From assembly GCA_947624105.1 (NCBI GenBank), contig CANQIX010000011.1, positions 1 through 32,921 of the forward strand: DNA of 32,921 bases, in the 5' to 3' direction. Numbering within the stretch: position 1 is the first letter of the stretch; each line of letters starts with the position of its first letter. A program made the translations under genes and the position numbers. The DNA is from an uncultured Clostridia bacterium (GTDB lineage: Bacteria > Bacillota > Clostridia > Christensenellales > UBA1242). The notes under the pieces are model-generated. The model saw nothing but the letters and a program-made list of their open reading frames with translations, was not told the origin of the DNA and searched no databases. Positions 1 to 10,114 of the stretch are shown piece after piece.

Positions 1-1
1 C

Positions 2-3000
2 GTAACTTCAACTGCAACCGCACGCAACATTGGGGTTTACACCTTTAGCGTTGATATGGCAAGCATAGACAGAAACGAAACCTCGATTCTCTCTTACTAC
101 TCGTCAATCACATTCGATTCTTCATACTGCTTCAACATAACGACAAAACTTGTTGACACATCGGCGTTCTACCCAACAAAGCAGTTTGACAACAACACCG
201 ATATGTATCTCGACTTAGATGGAGAGGTGCTTGAAGATGTTGTTCATCACGAAGGATATTACATTAGAGCGACCTTTGCTTCGGCTCACGCAGGACAGGG
301 TATGGTTTCACTCGCCATCTACTCTGCAGGAAGCGGAAGTTACAATGTAAACAACTACACCCTTTCAAACAGTTCGGTTGCCGGCGAAATTCTTCCAATC
401 GACGCAACAATGAAGTTTACGATGGTGAAAGATAGTTATGAATATGGACAACTCACAAGCGACTTGTTGCAACTTAACATTGGCGGATTCTCTGGCAACA
501 ACATAAACTACACTCTTATTGGCGATGACGGAGAAGATTACACAACTTTGTTTGCTTCGGCAATATATACAACAAAGTTTGACCTTTCAAATGACGCTGA
601 AAACACTAGAAACGCAAAAGGCTATTACTATGCCGGTGTGTATAAACTTGTTGCAGATATAACCTCGCGTGATTTCAACATCAAAGTTGACGAAAACGCA
701 CCAGATGTTACTATCACCAAAACAAATCGCACACTGACAATTACAGAGGCTGACCATATTGTGATAACAGTTGTCGACAAAATTGCAGAATACTACGAGA
801 TAAAAGTTACCGATGACGCACTTGGCGATGTATATTACGCAAAGGTTATTCCAGTAGATGCGGAAAGCAGAAAACTTGAAAGCGCAATAGAGGGAACATA
901 CAATCTTAAACTTTACGAAACGACCTACCTATATAACAGTATAGAACTTAGCCTTGCAAATGAAATCAATGGTGGCTTTATTGTAAAGGCATCGACTTCG
1001 GACGTGTATATAACCTTTGAAGACGAAAATGTTTTGGCGGTAGAATATAATTCAAAAGAATATACACTCTCTCTTACAAGCACCGGCAGTAAACTTACCA
1101 CACACGATGCAACACTAAACATTATGTCGGGCGATAGCATTGTTGCTTCAACAAAACTTAAATTTAGTTACATCAATGAGGGCGCAATTCAAGACTTAAC
1201 AACAGAAGCAGAGCGCGACATTACAGGGCTTGAAATAACACTTGATGGCATCGCGCTTAATGTAAATACCTATAGGCTTAACATTTCTCAAGATGCAGAG
1301 GTTCAGGGCTTTAGCGGAGATGTATACTTCCGTAACACTTACAGCCTTACAATCACTGCTATTGAAATTGACGTAACAGAAGAAAACTTTGCAAATCTTA
1401 TCAACAAAAAATATGACGGACTTGCATACAAAACAATCACAGGAAGTGCTTTCCAAGTTGCAGACGGCGATTGGATTGTGCTTGAAGAAGATGCAAACTA
1501 TGTTATTATCACTGCAAGATACAACAGCGTGTCCGCAGGAAATACAACTGCTGCACTCTTCTTGTCGGGCGACAGAGCGGGGAACTATAGACTTTCAAGT
1601 TACTCCGTAACCACAGTGATAACGAAAGAAACGGCATACATAAGACTCAGCAAAACAAGTTTTGTATACGGCGAATTTACGACAAACAACATCGACAAAA
1701 AGGCGCTTGGTTTTGAAATTTACACCAAAAACGGCGAAGTTGAAAATGTTTTGTCAAACGCAAGTTTCTCATTCAATTGGGAAGTAAAATATAACCCAGA
1801 AGACATCTTAAACACTTACTACTTTAGAGCAAAAGAATATACAGTTCAACTTACAACTGACGGCGCGGCTACAAACTATGAACTTGTAACCGAAGATGCC
1901 ACAAACACTTTGACATTCACAATTACACCTTATGCACTTACTATTCTGTTTGAAAAAGAGGGCTATTACACTGAAGACTTCAACACGGCAGAATCTAAGA
2001 CGGCAAACTTTGTTAGAAGTTACAGAACGATTTATGGCGATGTAATCGAAATAGAGTTTACACGTAAGCCAAATATGATAGACGACCAAGAAAACTACAC
2101 TGCAATCGGTTCGTATTATATCGAATCCGGAAGAGTGATAAAGGACGGCGACAATCAAAACGTTGCGGCTTGCTATGCAGACGAAGTAACCGTGCAAGAC
2201 GAAGTTAGAGGATATGCAATAACTCCAGTTAACACAGACGTATATATTCTTGCATCGACAGAAAAAACAGTTGCTTACTCAATGGATAACAATGACTACA
2301 CCGGCGCAACCCTCTCGTTTGAATATACCGGCATAACCTACGACACTATCGTGTTTGGATATGAAGATGGCAAATATGTTATCACCCTGTCGCAAGCAGG
2401 CACAGACAACGCTCTTAAAGTTGAGGCGGGGGTATATATCCTTGCAGACAACGAATATGTTTTGATGGAGGGGTTAAGCGATGAAACACTCCGTGCAACC
2501 CTTTCGATAAGCAGTTCAACAATCAAAAATGTTGGACCATACTCTATCAACGCATCAACCGCAAGAAGCAGCCTCTTCAACAACATTCATATGGGGCTTA
2601 GCAACAGAGTAAACGCATACAGAGTTCAAGTTACAAAGAGGGTAATTGCCTTTAAAGATGACGCAATGTCGATGCCATACACGGCACAAGCAGCACAATA
2701 CACCGTTAACATTGCCGACTTCTTTGAAAGCGTAAACGACAGAAGTGTTGCACTTGACAAAGATATAAAGGTTGAAATCGAATTTAGAACAGACGATGTT
2801 TATAACTCACTTGGTATACAAGCAGGCGATGGATATAAAGTTGTTGTAAGAAACACAACCCTTGACAACTACGAAATCTCGCAAGACGGCAGTGGCAAGT
2901 TCTACAGCATTTCGGGTGCGTTCACAACCGGAAGCATCATTCCAGCATCGTTAATCTTAGATGTAAACACCTACAACGTTGTATATGGGGATACATCGGT

Positions 3001-6000
3001 GGATATAAACGCGATTCCATATAGATCAATCTCTTGTCCAACAGTTGCCGACCTTTCGACAGAAGGGCAGATCGTAAGCATCAAAGTTGCCTACACCGAA
3101 GATGACAAAGCGCCATCTGGATATCTTAAAGTTGGCTCTTACGGAATATATATAAAGATAGAATCACCTAACTTCCAATTTGAATTTGAAGAGGGTGCGC
3201 TGAAAGAATATACCTTTAATGATGCATTTGTTATCACTCCAAGGGCACTTTCAGTATCGCAAAAGAACGAACCTCTTGCCGAGATATTCACAAAGACGTA
3301 TGACGGCACAACGGCTTGCCCACAAATCACTGACGAAGATGGCAACCTTAGATTCAACATTTCGGGAATCGTTGCTGGCGATGAAGATGGCGTTACCATT
3401 GTGGCTGCAGAGTTTGCAAGCAGTGCTGTTGGATATCCAAACGAAATCATCTTCACACTTGGCGCAGGCGTTACCTATGACCTAACCGACAACTACACGA
3501 TTCAAAATTGGAGATACGGTTCGATAACAGCGATAAACGTAAACTTCAAATATCAATACGACCCAGAGTATAGTTTTGTTGAAGATAACGTGCTCACCGC
3601 AATCGCATACCCATTTGTATACCTTACAAGCGTTGAAGAAAACGCCATTGAAAGCGGAAAGGTAATTCCTACCTTAACCGGCTACACAGGGCACGACTTC
3701 ACATATTGGGGATTGACGATTGAAGCAGCAACACAAGAACAAGCCGCGTTCTTGCAAAGCGCACTTGCACAAAGTGGTTGCGAATATCGATTAACCGGCT
3801 CGACGACATACATTATTAGAATCACAAACACATCGTCAACGTTAAGACTCTTAAACTACATAATTGGCTTAGACGAAACTAACCTCTTAGGCTATTACTT
3901 CAAAGAAAACTTAGACGGAATCGACCTAACACTTATTCCAGTTTGGGATTTGTCGACTATGCAGTTTACCGTTGTCCTTGAAGACGAAAAGAGTGGCAAT
4001 CCACTTGACTACGCGGCAATAACAGTAAACGGAAGCACTGTAAACGAATCGGGCTTTAACTATGAAGTTTACTTTGGCTCAAGCGTAGATATTGTTATAA
4101 GAGTAAGCAACGCTCTTATCACAGCAAAAGTAACAAACATTGAAACAAGCGAATCTTTAGGCGAGTTTACAAGCGCAAGCAACGTGCTTTCATACTCCGT
4201 TCCTTCGATTGGAATTATCGAAGCAATGACAGTGAAGATTTACTTCTCGTTTAGCGACTTAAATGTCGAACTTGACCTATCGCAATACGACCAAAGCAAG
4301 ATTGAAGTTAAGGTTGATGATGATATAGAGCACAGCAGCGTTGGTGGCGTATACACCTTTGTTGCACCATACGAAAAAGCATTGACTCTTACAGTCAGCG
4401 AACTTCCAGAAATCATTTACAACGGACACATTCTTTCGAAATATCTCATCAGAACGGCACTTGAAGAGAGAGAAGTTGAAATTGACAGCGACACAAAACT
4501 TATCGACTATGTCTTTGGCGGAAAGTTTAGTTATAAGGCAACTTTCACCGAAAAGACGATAAGAGTTGTGCTTGACTTTGGACACGACGACCTTACTGAC
4601 AGTTTTGACTTAGGTTATAACGAACAATTCAATTCAAACGCAAAATGGCAAGAAGTTCCAGTTTACACCGGCTACACCTTCTTAGGCTGGTTTGATAGCG
4701 CAGAAAAGAAAGTTATTGGAACAGACAAAATCTTAACGCGTGATGAAGAAATAACACTTACTGCAAAGTGGGGAATGTATATCTACATAACAGTTCAAGG
4801 GGCACAAGTAACCTCTTGCAGCCACGAATATACCTTGCAAGAAAAGAGATTGTTCTTCACAACCTTAGGCGTTGGCGACACGCTTAGAATCGAACTAGAG
4901 ATGCAGGCAGGCTTTGAAATTGTTGCAACAAACGACCAAGGCGAGCAGATAGAGGGAGTTACAATAACATACCTTTCAACAACAATCTCGCCAGAAGAAT
5001 CGGTGGCAAAATATGCTTTTGAATATCTAATTTCAAATCCACCTACAACTTCAATCACCATTGCAACACAAGCAAGAACAAACACAATTTCAGTGGTTGG
5101 AAACAACATTGAAAGCGTCAGCGCAACAATCGACCAAGTTCAAGTTGACGTAGAGGACAACAAAGTTAAAGTTGCAACCGGCAAGGTTATTGTGATTACG
5201 ATAACAACGGTGGAAAGTTTTGCAATCACAGATATTGTGGTTTCCGACGGAAATGTTGAAAAAGAAATAAATTACACCAACAAAAATACCGCAGTTATCA
5301 CACTTACAGGTTCGGTATACGATTACACGATACGCGTTGTAACGCAATCACTCTTCTCGTATGTTACACTCAGTTATGATAAGTCAGTCAACGTCTATGA
5401 AAGCATAGTTTCCGAAACACCAAATGAAGACGGAGTCTATGCAGTTGAAGCGGGCGGCGACTTAATCCTTACAATAACTATGAAATATGGTTATGTTATG
5501 AGCGCAAGAGAGGTGTCTGTAACCTACTGCGACTTCACTCTTGAAGTTGTTACAGAGGAAGAGAACAATCAAACAGGAACAGGGGCTGTTTACACCCTTA
5601 CACTTAAAGCACTTTCGGCAAACGAAAATGTTAGAATCGGCTATCAAAAGAGGGCATACACACTTTCGGTTGTTATCGTTGCGTATGACAACGACTTGCA
5701 AACGGTTGAAAATTCTGGCAACATCGTTTTGATGGACGGCGAACAACTGCTTGAAAAACAAGCCGCTTATGAAGATGAAATCTCGTTAAGCGCACAAGCA
5801 TACACCGACCTTGACATTGCTTACAGTTTTGTTGGTTGGAGCGATGAAAACTCGACAACCGCAATCCCATTTTCACAAGATAACCCATACATCTACAGAC
5901 TTATGGGAGATAAAACAATCTATGCAATCTTCTCAGCAACGCAATATCAAGTATATCTTGACGCGTTCGACTATTACACCTTAGGGGAGAAGAGCGGAAT

Positions 6001-9000
6001 TGAGGGCGAAGAAAATAGATATGACTACTTGCAACTTGAAGATGACTTCTACGACAACCTTGATTCTTACTTCTCAATAAGTTACACAATGGTGCACTAT
6101 GGTGCATATAAAACGGTTTACTTCAAAGTTCCAGACGGATATGTATATTACGGCTATGGATTCTTTGACGAAAACAGAAACATCATCGAAAATTCAGTCA
6201 ATAGAACGGGCGAAAACGAAAGAACAATCTCAATCAGTCTAAGTTACTTCGGTTTTGAAGACTATGTAATCGATGGCAGTGTTTACCTTGGTGCAATTTT
6301 AAGGGCAAACGAGGCGAAGATAGATGTTAAATCGGTTCTTGCTTACGAAGATTATGAGGAAGACGACCCATACAAGATTGGCAGCATCTCACTTTGCGAT
6401 GAAACAGGTTCAAACGTAGTTGTAAACAACTATGGCTATATCCAAAGAGATCGCATTCACTACAGCGATGAAAGCCACGTAAACGGACAACTAAGAGATT
6501 CAAGAACCTTCCAAGTTGTCGCTTACACCGGCGATTCGATTTACATAAGAGTGATGACTCAACTAGAGGGCTTCTACTTCTCAAGTTTTGAATTTGTTGG
6601 CTCAGGCACAACAAACTATCTTGGACTTAGAGGAACGTATCACGTCTATGAAATCAGCAACCTTGTTGGTGGCGCAGACACCTATGAAATTCGCATCGTG
6701 TTTAGGCCAATCCTCAACACCGTAGACATCAACTTCATAAACGAAAATGAGGAGGCGGTAGATGCAGGAAGTATCTATCTCCACGCAGTCGAATCGGAAG
6801 TTAAGCGTGTTTGGGTGTCGGGTGAAACGGGCGCAGAAACACAAGTTATCTCTTACACCAACGAAAAGTATGATATCTATGCGTATATAAGACTTGGCTA
6901 CAAAATTGCCGACATAACAGACGTTAATATTGTGTTTGACGAAGAAGTGTTGACAATCAGCGGTATAGAGGTAAAACTGCTCGACCACATCGAAAGCAAC
7001 TATTTATATCAAATTTCGTTCACTGTAGAAACAAAAGCAAGTTCGGGCGCAATATCGATTCCAGTTGTTTCGCAGACATACACAGTTGACTTTAAAGACC
7101 CAACACTAAACTTAGTGAGCGATATAGTGTTCAGCGTTACAAATGTTGAATATGACAAAACTATCGACTTAAGCATTGACAATACCGACAACATCACAAT
7201 CAATCAAGAATTTATAAACACCATAAAGTTCAACGATTTAGGAATCCTTAACATCGTTCAAAGAAAAGACGAATATAACTTTGGTGGCTACTTCACCTCG
7301 CGTAACGGCAAGGGCACACAGATAATTTCTCCAAGCGGAGAACCAATTGACACCTTCAAACTCACCGGCTACAGATACGACGTAATGCAAAAGAAATATG
7401 TGCTTGAAGAAAACGCCGCGCTTGACGAAGAGGGAAATGTGATAATCACACTCTTCCTCTACTGGTCATACCTTAAAACGCAGATAAGAATCGAATTTAT
7501 TCCAGAAGATTTAGATGTTCCTTACAACGCACAAGACATAATCAGCGGAGTTGATTCGTCTAACTCTTGGTTTAACAGCGATGATCCATTGTATATGGAA
7601 GTTGACTTCAACACCAACATCAAGATCACAGCACCACAACTTGACACTTACATATTCTATCGCTACGTTATCTCGCAAAAGGACGTAACAGGTGTTTGGC
7701 TTAACGACGTTGAAGCATACATCGACACAATTCCTTGGTCAACAAACGAATATGACAACATCGTAGAGTGCGTAATCAAGATTGAATATTTCGTTCACAT
7801 CGGCGTTAAGATTTCCGGCGGAACGATGCAGTATAAGATAATTCAAGAAGATGCCGGCGGTGAAGGACAGAATGCTCACAGCGCTGCACAGAGCCTTGTT
7901 TCAAGAGACTATATCGACACAACAAAAGACTATAGTTTGACGGTTATTCCAGAGGCAGACATCTCACTTGGATTCCAATTCATATCTTGGTTCTGCGAAA
8001 CAACGGCAACCACCTATTTGGGCGAGCCTAATATGACGATTGAACAAGCGGCAACCGAGTTTGAAATGAACTACGTGCTAAACGTTGAAGGACGAACGGT
8101 TAAACTTGACCTTTCAACTTACGATCCAACTTATGGGCAAATCTACAGAATTATTGCGGTAAACCCAGACGGCATTGAAACATCGACTGAGGCTGGTGAG
8201 TATGCCGACACTGAGGCACTTACAGACTTTGAAAGATATGAATCTCCATTTGAAGTTAAGGTTGGAGATGAGGTAAACTTCCATCTCCACGTAGACTATG
8301 GATACACCGTTCTTTGGAATTTGCCAGACATCAAACTTAAGAGTATGACGTTTAACGGCATTTTGATGAAGGTTGACTATGTGTTCAGTTATGTTATTGG
8401 CGCAGCAAGTGCTGAAAAGGAAATTGAAATACTTCCAACCTTTACAAGAGAACTTGTTGCTATCTATGCAGAATTAACGTTCAAAGATGGCGAATATGTT
8501 GAAAACGCAATCGACGACAACAGAATTGAAAATGCTGGATATATGCAATATAAAACGGAAAAAACCACAACCGTTGTTGCTCCGGTAGATACAAGACTAA
8601 TAATTGACATTGTCGTTCTTCAAAGATATAAGGTAGACAGCATCAAACTTACACTTCTTTCTGGCGAAGAACTAGACTTAATGGAATTCTTCGATGGCAG
8701 AAAGATTGAACTTACCACTGACTATATGGAAGAGAACGGTGTTGCCGGCACAATGCAACTTAAAGTTGAATTTGTGAGATTGTATTTTGGCGACGAAGAG
8801 GTTGAATCGGAACACGGAAGTGGAACGGAAGACGATCCATACCTCATCTACACTGTAACAGATTTGGCATACTATATGAACCTTATAAACAGCGGTGCTG
8901 TTAACGGAAGCGGAACAAAATATGCTGACTCTTATTACAGAGTTATGAGACACCTCTACCTAAGCGACAAGTATTGGCATTCAATCGGCACGGACGAAAA

Positions 9001-9256
9001 TCCATTCAACGGAACGTTCGACTTTGACGGAAAGGTAATAACAAACATCTACCTTCTCACCGGCTATGCAAACACTTACTATAACGGATTGTTTGGCGTG
9101 CTTGGAAATGACGCTAAGATAATCGAATCCAAACCACAAATTTGGGTTATCGTGCTTATCGTTGTTATAAGCCTTGCACTTGTTGTTACTCTTACTGTGA
9201 TTATTATTATAAATATTCGTCGTAAGAAGAGACTTAAGAACATTCAGTCGAAGTAA
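2..9256 (+). CDS. Giant repeat-rich cell-surface protein, 5' end outside window
   Basis: The frame is open from base 2 and the ATG at 56 has no SD, so the true start lies upstream and about 3,084 residues are visible. Numbering from that ATG: YDG/MBG-like modules at about 450-525 (KYDG...GNYRL) and 1080-1152 (KTYDGT...DNYTI), several YGD/YGE strand starts typical of MBG repeats, an InlB-type B-repeat at about 1530-1572 (YTGYTFLGWF...LTAKW), divergent bacterial repeats with GW..E/D motifs, and a GLUG-like module at about 2920-3020 (GSGTEDDPYLI...PFNGTFDFDGK...GLFG). A hydrophobic helix at about 3026-3050 is followed by the basic tail RRKKRLKNIQSK. There is no LPXTG motif, so anchoring is by the helix rather than sortase. 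Almost no cysteine is present, as expected for an extended extracellular stalk. The family suggests adhesion or a structural role; ligand unknown. No clear terminator separates it from uppP. Confidence 0.85.
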   Translation, partial: VTSTATARNIGVYTFSVDMASIDRNETSILSYYSSITFDSSYCFNITTKLVDTSAFYPTKQFDNNTDMYLDLDGEVLEDVVHHEGYYIRATFASAHAGQGMVSLAIYSAGSGSYNVNNYTLSNSSVAGEILPIDATMKFTMVKDSYEYGQLTSDLLQLNIGGFSGNNINYTLIGDDGEDYTTLFASAIYTTKFDLSNDAENTRNAKGYYYAGVYKLVADITSRDFNIKVDENAPDVTITKTNRTLTITEADHIVITVVDKIAEYYEIKVTDDALGDVYYAKVIPVDAESRKLESAIEGTYNLKLYETTYLYNSIELSLANEINGGFIVKASTSDVYITFEDENVLAVEYNSKEYTLSLTSTGSKLTTHDATLNIMSGDSIVASTKLKFSYINEGAIQDLTTEAERDITGLEITLDGIALNVNTYRLNISQDAEVQGFSGDVYFRNTYSLTITAIEIDVTEENFANLINKKYDGLAYKTITGSAFQVADGDWIVLEEDANYVIITARYNSVSAGNTTAALFLSGDRAGNYRLSSYSVTTVITKETAYIRLSKTSFVYGEFTTNNIDKKALGFEIYTKNGEVENVLSNASFSFNWEVKYNPEDILNTYYFRAKEYTVQLTTDGAATNYELVTEDATNTLTFTITPYALTILFEKEGYYTEDFNTAESKTANFVRSYRTIYGDVIEIEFTRKPNMIDDQENYTAIGSYYIESGRVIKDGDNQNVAACYADEVTVQDEVRGYAITPVNTDVYILASTEKTVAYSMDNNDYTGATLSFEYTGITYDTIVFGYEDGKYVITLSQAGTDNALKVEAGVYILADNEYVLMEGLSDETLRATLSISSSTIKNVGPYSINASTARSSLFNNIHMGLSNRVNAYRVQVTKRVIAFKDDAMSMPYTAQAAQYTVNIADFFESVNDRSVALDKDIKVEIEFRTDDVYNSLGIQAGDGYKVVVRNTTLDNYEISQDGSGKFYSISGAFTTGSIIPASLILDVNTYNVVYGDTSVDINAIPYRSISCPTVADLSTEGQIVSIKVAYTEDDKAPSGYLKVGSYGIYIKIESPNFQFEFEEGALKEYTFNDAFVITPRALSVSQKNEPLAEIFTKTYDGTTACPQITDEDGNLRFNISGIVAGDEDGVTIVAAEFASSAVGYPNEIIFTLGAGVTYDLTDNYTIQNWRYGSITAINVNFKYQYDPEYSFVEDNVLTAIAYPFVYLTSVEENAIESGKVIPTLTGYTGHDFTYWGLTIEAATQEQAAFLQSALAQSGCEYRLTGSTTYIIRITNTSSTLRLLNYIIGLDETNLLGYYFKENLDGIDLTLIPVWDLSTMQFTVVLEDEKSGNPLDYAAITVNGSTVNESGFNYEVYFGSSVDIVIRVSNALITAKVTNIETSESLGEFTSASNVLSYSVPSIGIIEAMTVKIYFSFSDLNVELDLSQYDQSKIEVKVDDDIEHSSVGGVYTFVAPYEKALTLTVSELPEIIYNGHILSKYLIRTALEEREVEIDSDTKLIDYVFGGKFSYKATFTEKTIRVVLDFGHDDLTDSFDLGYNEQFNSNAKWQEVPVYTGYTFLGWFDSAEKKVIGTDKILTRDEEITLTAKWGMYIYITVQGAQVTSCSHEYTLQEKRLFFTTLGVGDTLRIELEMQAGFEIVATNDQGEQIEGVTITYLSTTISPEESVAKYAFEYLISNPPTTSITIATQARTNTISVVGNNIESVSATIDQVQVDVEDNKVKVATGKVIVITITTVESFAITDIVVSDGNVEKEINYTNKNTAVITLTGSVYDYTIRVVTQSLFSYVTLSYDKSVNVYESIVSETPNEDGVYAVEAGGDLILTITMKYGYVMSAREVSVTYCDFTLEVVTEEENNQTGTGAVYTLTLKALSANENVRIGYQKRAYTLSVVIVAYDNDLQTVENSGNIVLMDGEQLLEKQAAYEDEISLSAQAYTDLDIAYSFVGWSDENSTTAIPFSQDNPYIYRLMGDKTIYAIFSATQYQVYLDAFDYYTLGEKSGIEGEENRYDYLQLEDDFYDNLDSYFSISYTMVHYGAYKTVYFKVPDGYVYYGYGFFDENRNIIENSVNRTGENERTISISLSYFGFEDYVIDGSVYLGAILRANEAKIDVKSVLAYEDYEEDDPYKIGSISLCDETGSNVVVNNYGYIQRDRIHYSDESHVNGQLRDSRTFQVVAYTGDSIYIRVMTQLEGFYFSSFEFVGSGTTNYLGLRGTYHVYEISNLVGGADTYEIRIVFRPILNTVDINFINENEEAVDAGSIYLHAVESEVKRVWVSGETGAETQVISYTNEKYDIYAYIRLGYKIADITDVNIVFDEEVLTISGIEVKLLDHIESNYLYQISFTVETKASSGAISIPVVSQTYTVDFKDPTLNLVSDIVFSVTNVEYDKTIDLSIDNTDNITINQEFINTIKFNDLGILNIVQRKDEYNFGGYFTSRNGKGTQIISPSGEPIDTFKLTGYRYDVMQKKYVLEENAALDEEGNVIITLFLYWSYLKTQIRIEFIPEDLDVPYNAQDIISGVDSSNSWFNSDDPLYMEVDFNTNIKITAPQLDTYIFYRYVISQKDVTGVWLNDVEAYIDTIPWSTNEYDNIVECVIKIEYFVHIGVKISGGTMQYKIIQEDAGGEGQNAHSAAQSLVSRDYIDTTKDYSLTVIPEADISLGFQFISWFCETTATTYLGEPNMTIEQAATEFEMNYVLNVEGRTVKLDLSTYDPTYGQIYRIIAVNPDGIETSTEAGEYADTEALTDFERYESPFEVKVGDEVNFHLHVDYGYTVLWNLPDIKLKSMTFNGILMKVDYVFSYVIGAASAEKEIEILPTFTRELVAIYAELTFKDGEYVENAIDDNRIENAGYMQYKTEKTTTVVAPVDTRLIIDIVVLQRYKVDSIKLTLLSGEELDLMEFFDGRKIELTTDYMEENGVAGTMQLKVEFVRLYFGDEEVESEHGSGTEDDPYLIYTVTDLAYYMNLINSGAVNGSGTKYADSYYRVMRHLYLSDKYWHSIGTDENPFNGTFDFDGKVITNIYLLTGYANTYYNGLFGVLGNDAKIIESKPQIWVIVLIVVISLALVVTLTVIIIINIRRKKRLKNIQSK

Positions 9257-9285
9257 TTTGCTTAATAAAAACAAATTCAAATAAA

Positions 9286-9291
9286 TATAAT
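9286..9291 (+). promoter_or_regulatory. Candidate -10 box of uppP
   Basis: A perfect TATAAT lies 16 bases before the uppP ATG. The expected +1 (9298) is the first base of the SD AGGAG. No convincing -35 is placed at 16-18 bp; TTGCTT at 9258-9263 is 22 bp away, too far. Confidence 0.45.
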
Positions 9292-9307
9292 AAAACAAGG
9301 AGAGCGT

Positions 9308-10063
9308 ATGCAAAATTTCCTTGTTTTATTTTTTCTTGGGTTGGTGCAAGGGCTGACCGAATTTTTGCCGGTAAGTTCAAGCGGACATCTCGTTTTGTTT
9401 TCAAAAATTTTTAAAGTTGAAGAGAGTATGTTTTTGAGTATTCTCTTGCACGTTGCGACTCTGCTTTCGATAGTTGTCGTCTTTTGGAAAGATATTTGGA
9501 AGATAATCAAAAATCCTTTTAAAGGCGATGGAATGAAAATAATCATCGCAACAATTCCAACTTGCCTTATCGTTTTACTCATTATGCCAATCGTAAAATC
9601 CTCGTTTGGTGGAGCGTTTTTGCCATATTGTTTTTTGCTTACTGCGGTTCTGCTTTTTGTCAGCGATATGCTTTCTAAGAAGAAAAATGGTGTTTTTAGC
9701 ACAAAAAACGCGATTTTTATGGGAATTGCACAGGGTTTTGCTGTTTTTCCGGGAATTTCACGTTCCGGTTCGACAATCTGCGCCGGTATTTTGTCAGGAG
9801 CAAACAAAAAGGATTGTGCAAAGTTTTCCTTTCTTATGAGCATACCAATAATCATCTTGTCGATGGTAATGGAAGTCTATGATGTAGTTAAATATGGCAT
9901 AACAATCGACTATGCGCCAATCTCAATCATTGCGTCTTTTGCGGCGGCGTTTGTCTGCGGAATTTTTGCTATCAAGTTTATGATGAAACTTACCGAAAAG
10001 GGAAATTTGAAATGGTTTGCAATCTATCTTGTCTTTGTCGGCGTTTTGGCATTTTTTGTTTAA
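9308..10063 (+). CDS. uppP: Undecaprenyl-diphosphatase (UppP/BacA)
   Basis: Integral membrane enzyme that dephosphorylates undecaprenyl pyrophosphate, recycling the lipid carrier for peptidoglycan and other wall polymers; family members can confer bacitracin tolerance. 251 residues, slightly shorter than the usual 260-280. Both family signatures are present: QGLTEFLPVSSSGH at residues 14-27 (catalytic Glu18, His27) and PGISRSGST at 148-156 (Arg152). Several hydrophobic helices span the length, including a C-terminal one ending in FFV. The ATG at 9308 follows AGGAG at 9298-9302 by 5 bases. It stands 51 bases after the giant surface protein gene and 51 before the P-type ATPase, each with its own -10-like box, so co-transcription is possible but not required. 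Confidence 0.95.
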   Translation: MQNFLVLFFLGLVQGLTEFLPVSSSGHLVLFSKIFKVEESMFLSILLHVATLLSIVVVFWKDIWKIIKNPFKGDGMKIIIATIPTCLIVLLIMPIVKSSFGGAFLPYCFLLTAVLLFVSDMLSKKKNGVFSTKNAIFMGIAQGFAVFPGISRSGSTICAGILSGANKKDCAKFSFLMSIPIIILSMVMEVYDVVKYGITIDYAPISIIASFAAAFVCGIFAIKFMMKLTEKGNLKWFAIYLVFVGVLAFFV

Positions 10064-10094
10064 TTTAAGGTCATAATTGTCCGCACCTTTTCTA

Positions 10095-10100
10095 TATATT
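10095..10100 (+). promoter_or_regulatory. Weak candidate -10 box of the P-type ATPase gene
   Basis: TATATT here would put +1 at 10107, the first base of the SD-like GAGGG (10107-10111), 8 bases before the ATG. No good -35 at 16-18 bp was found. Confidence 0.3.
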
Positions 10101-10114
10101 AGGATAGAGGGTGT

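Noticed and set aside
925-8953. Many open frames of 60-130 codons opposite or within the giant surface protein gene
   Set aside because: No SD, no family resemblance, and biased Cys/Ser/Phe-rich composition expected from the antisense of this codon usage.
9100-9256. Sortase LPXTG anchor at the end of the giant protein
   Set aside because: No LPXTG-like motif precedes the terminal hydrophobic helix.
9277-9855. 192-codon frame antisense to uppP
   Set aside because: uppP has full catalytic signatures and an SD; the antisense frame has neither.
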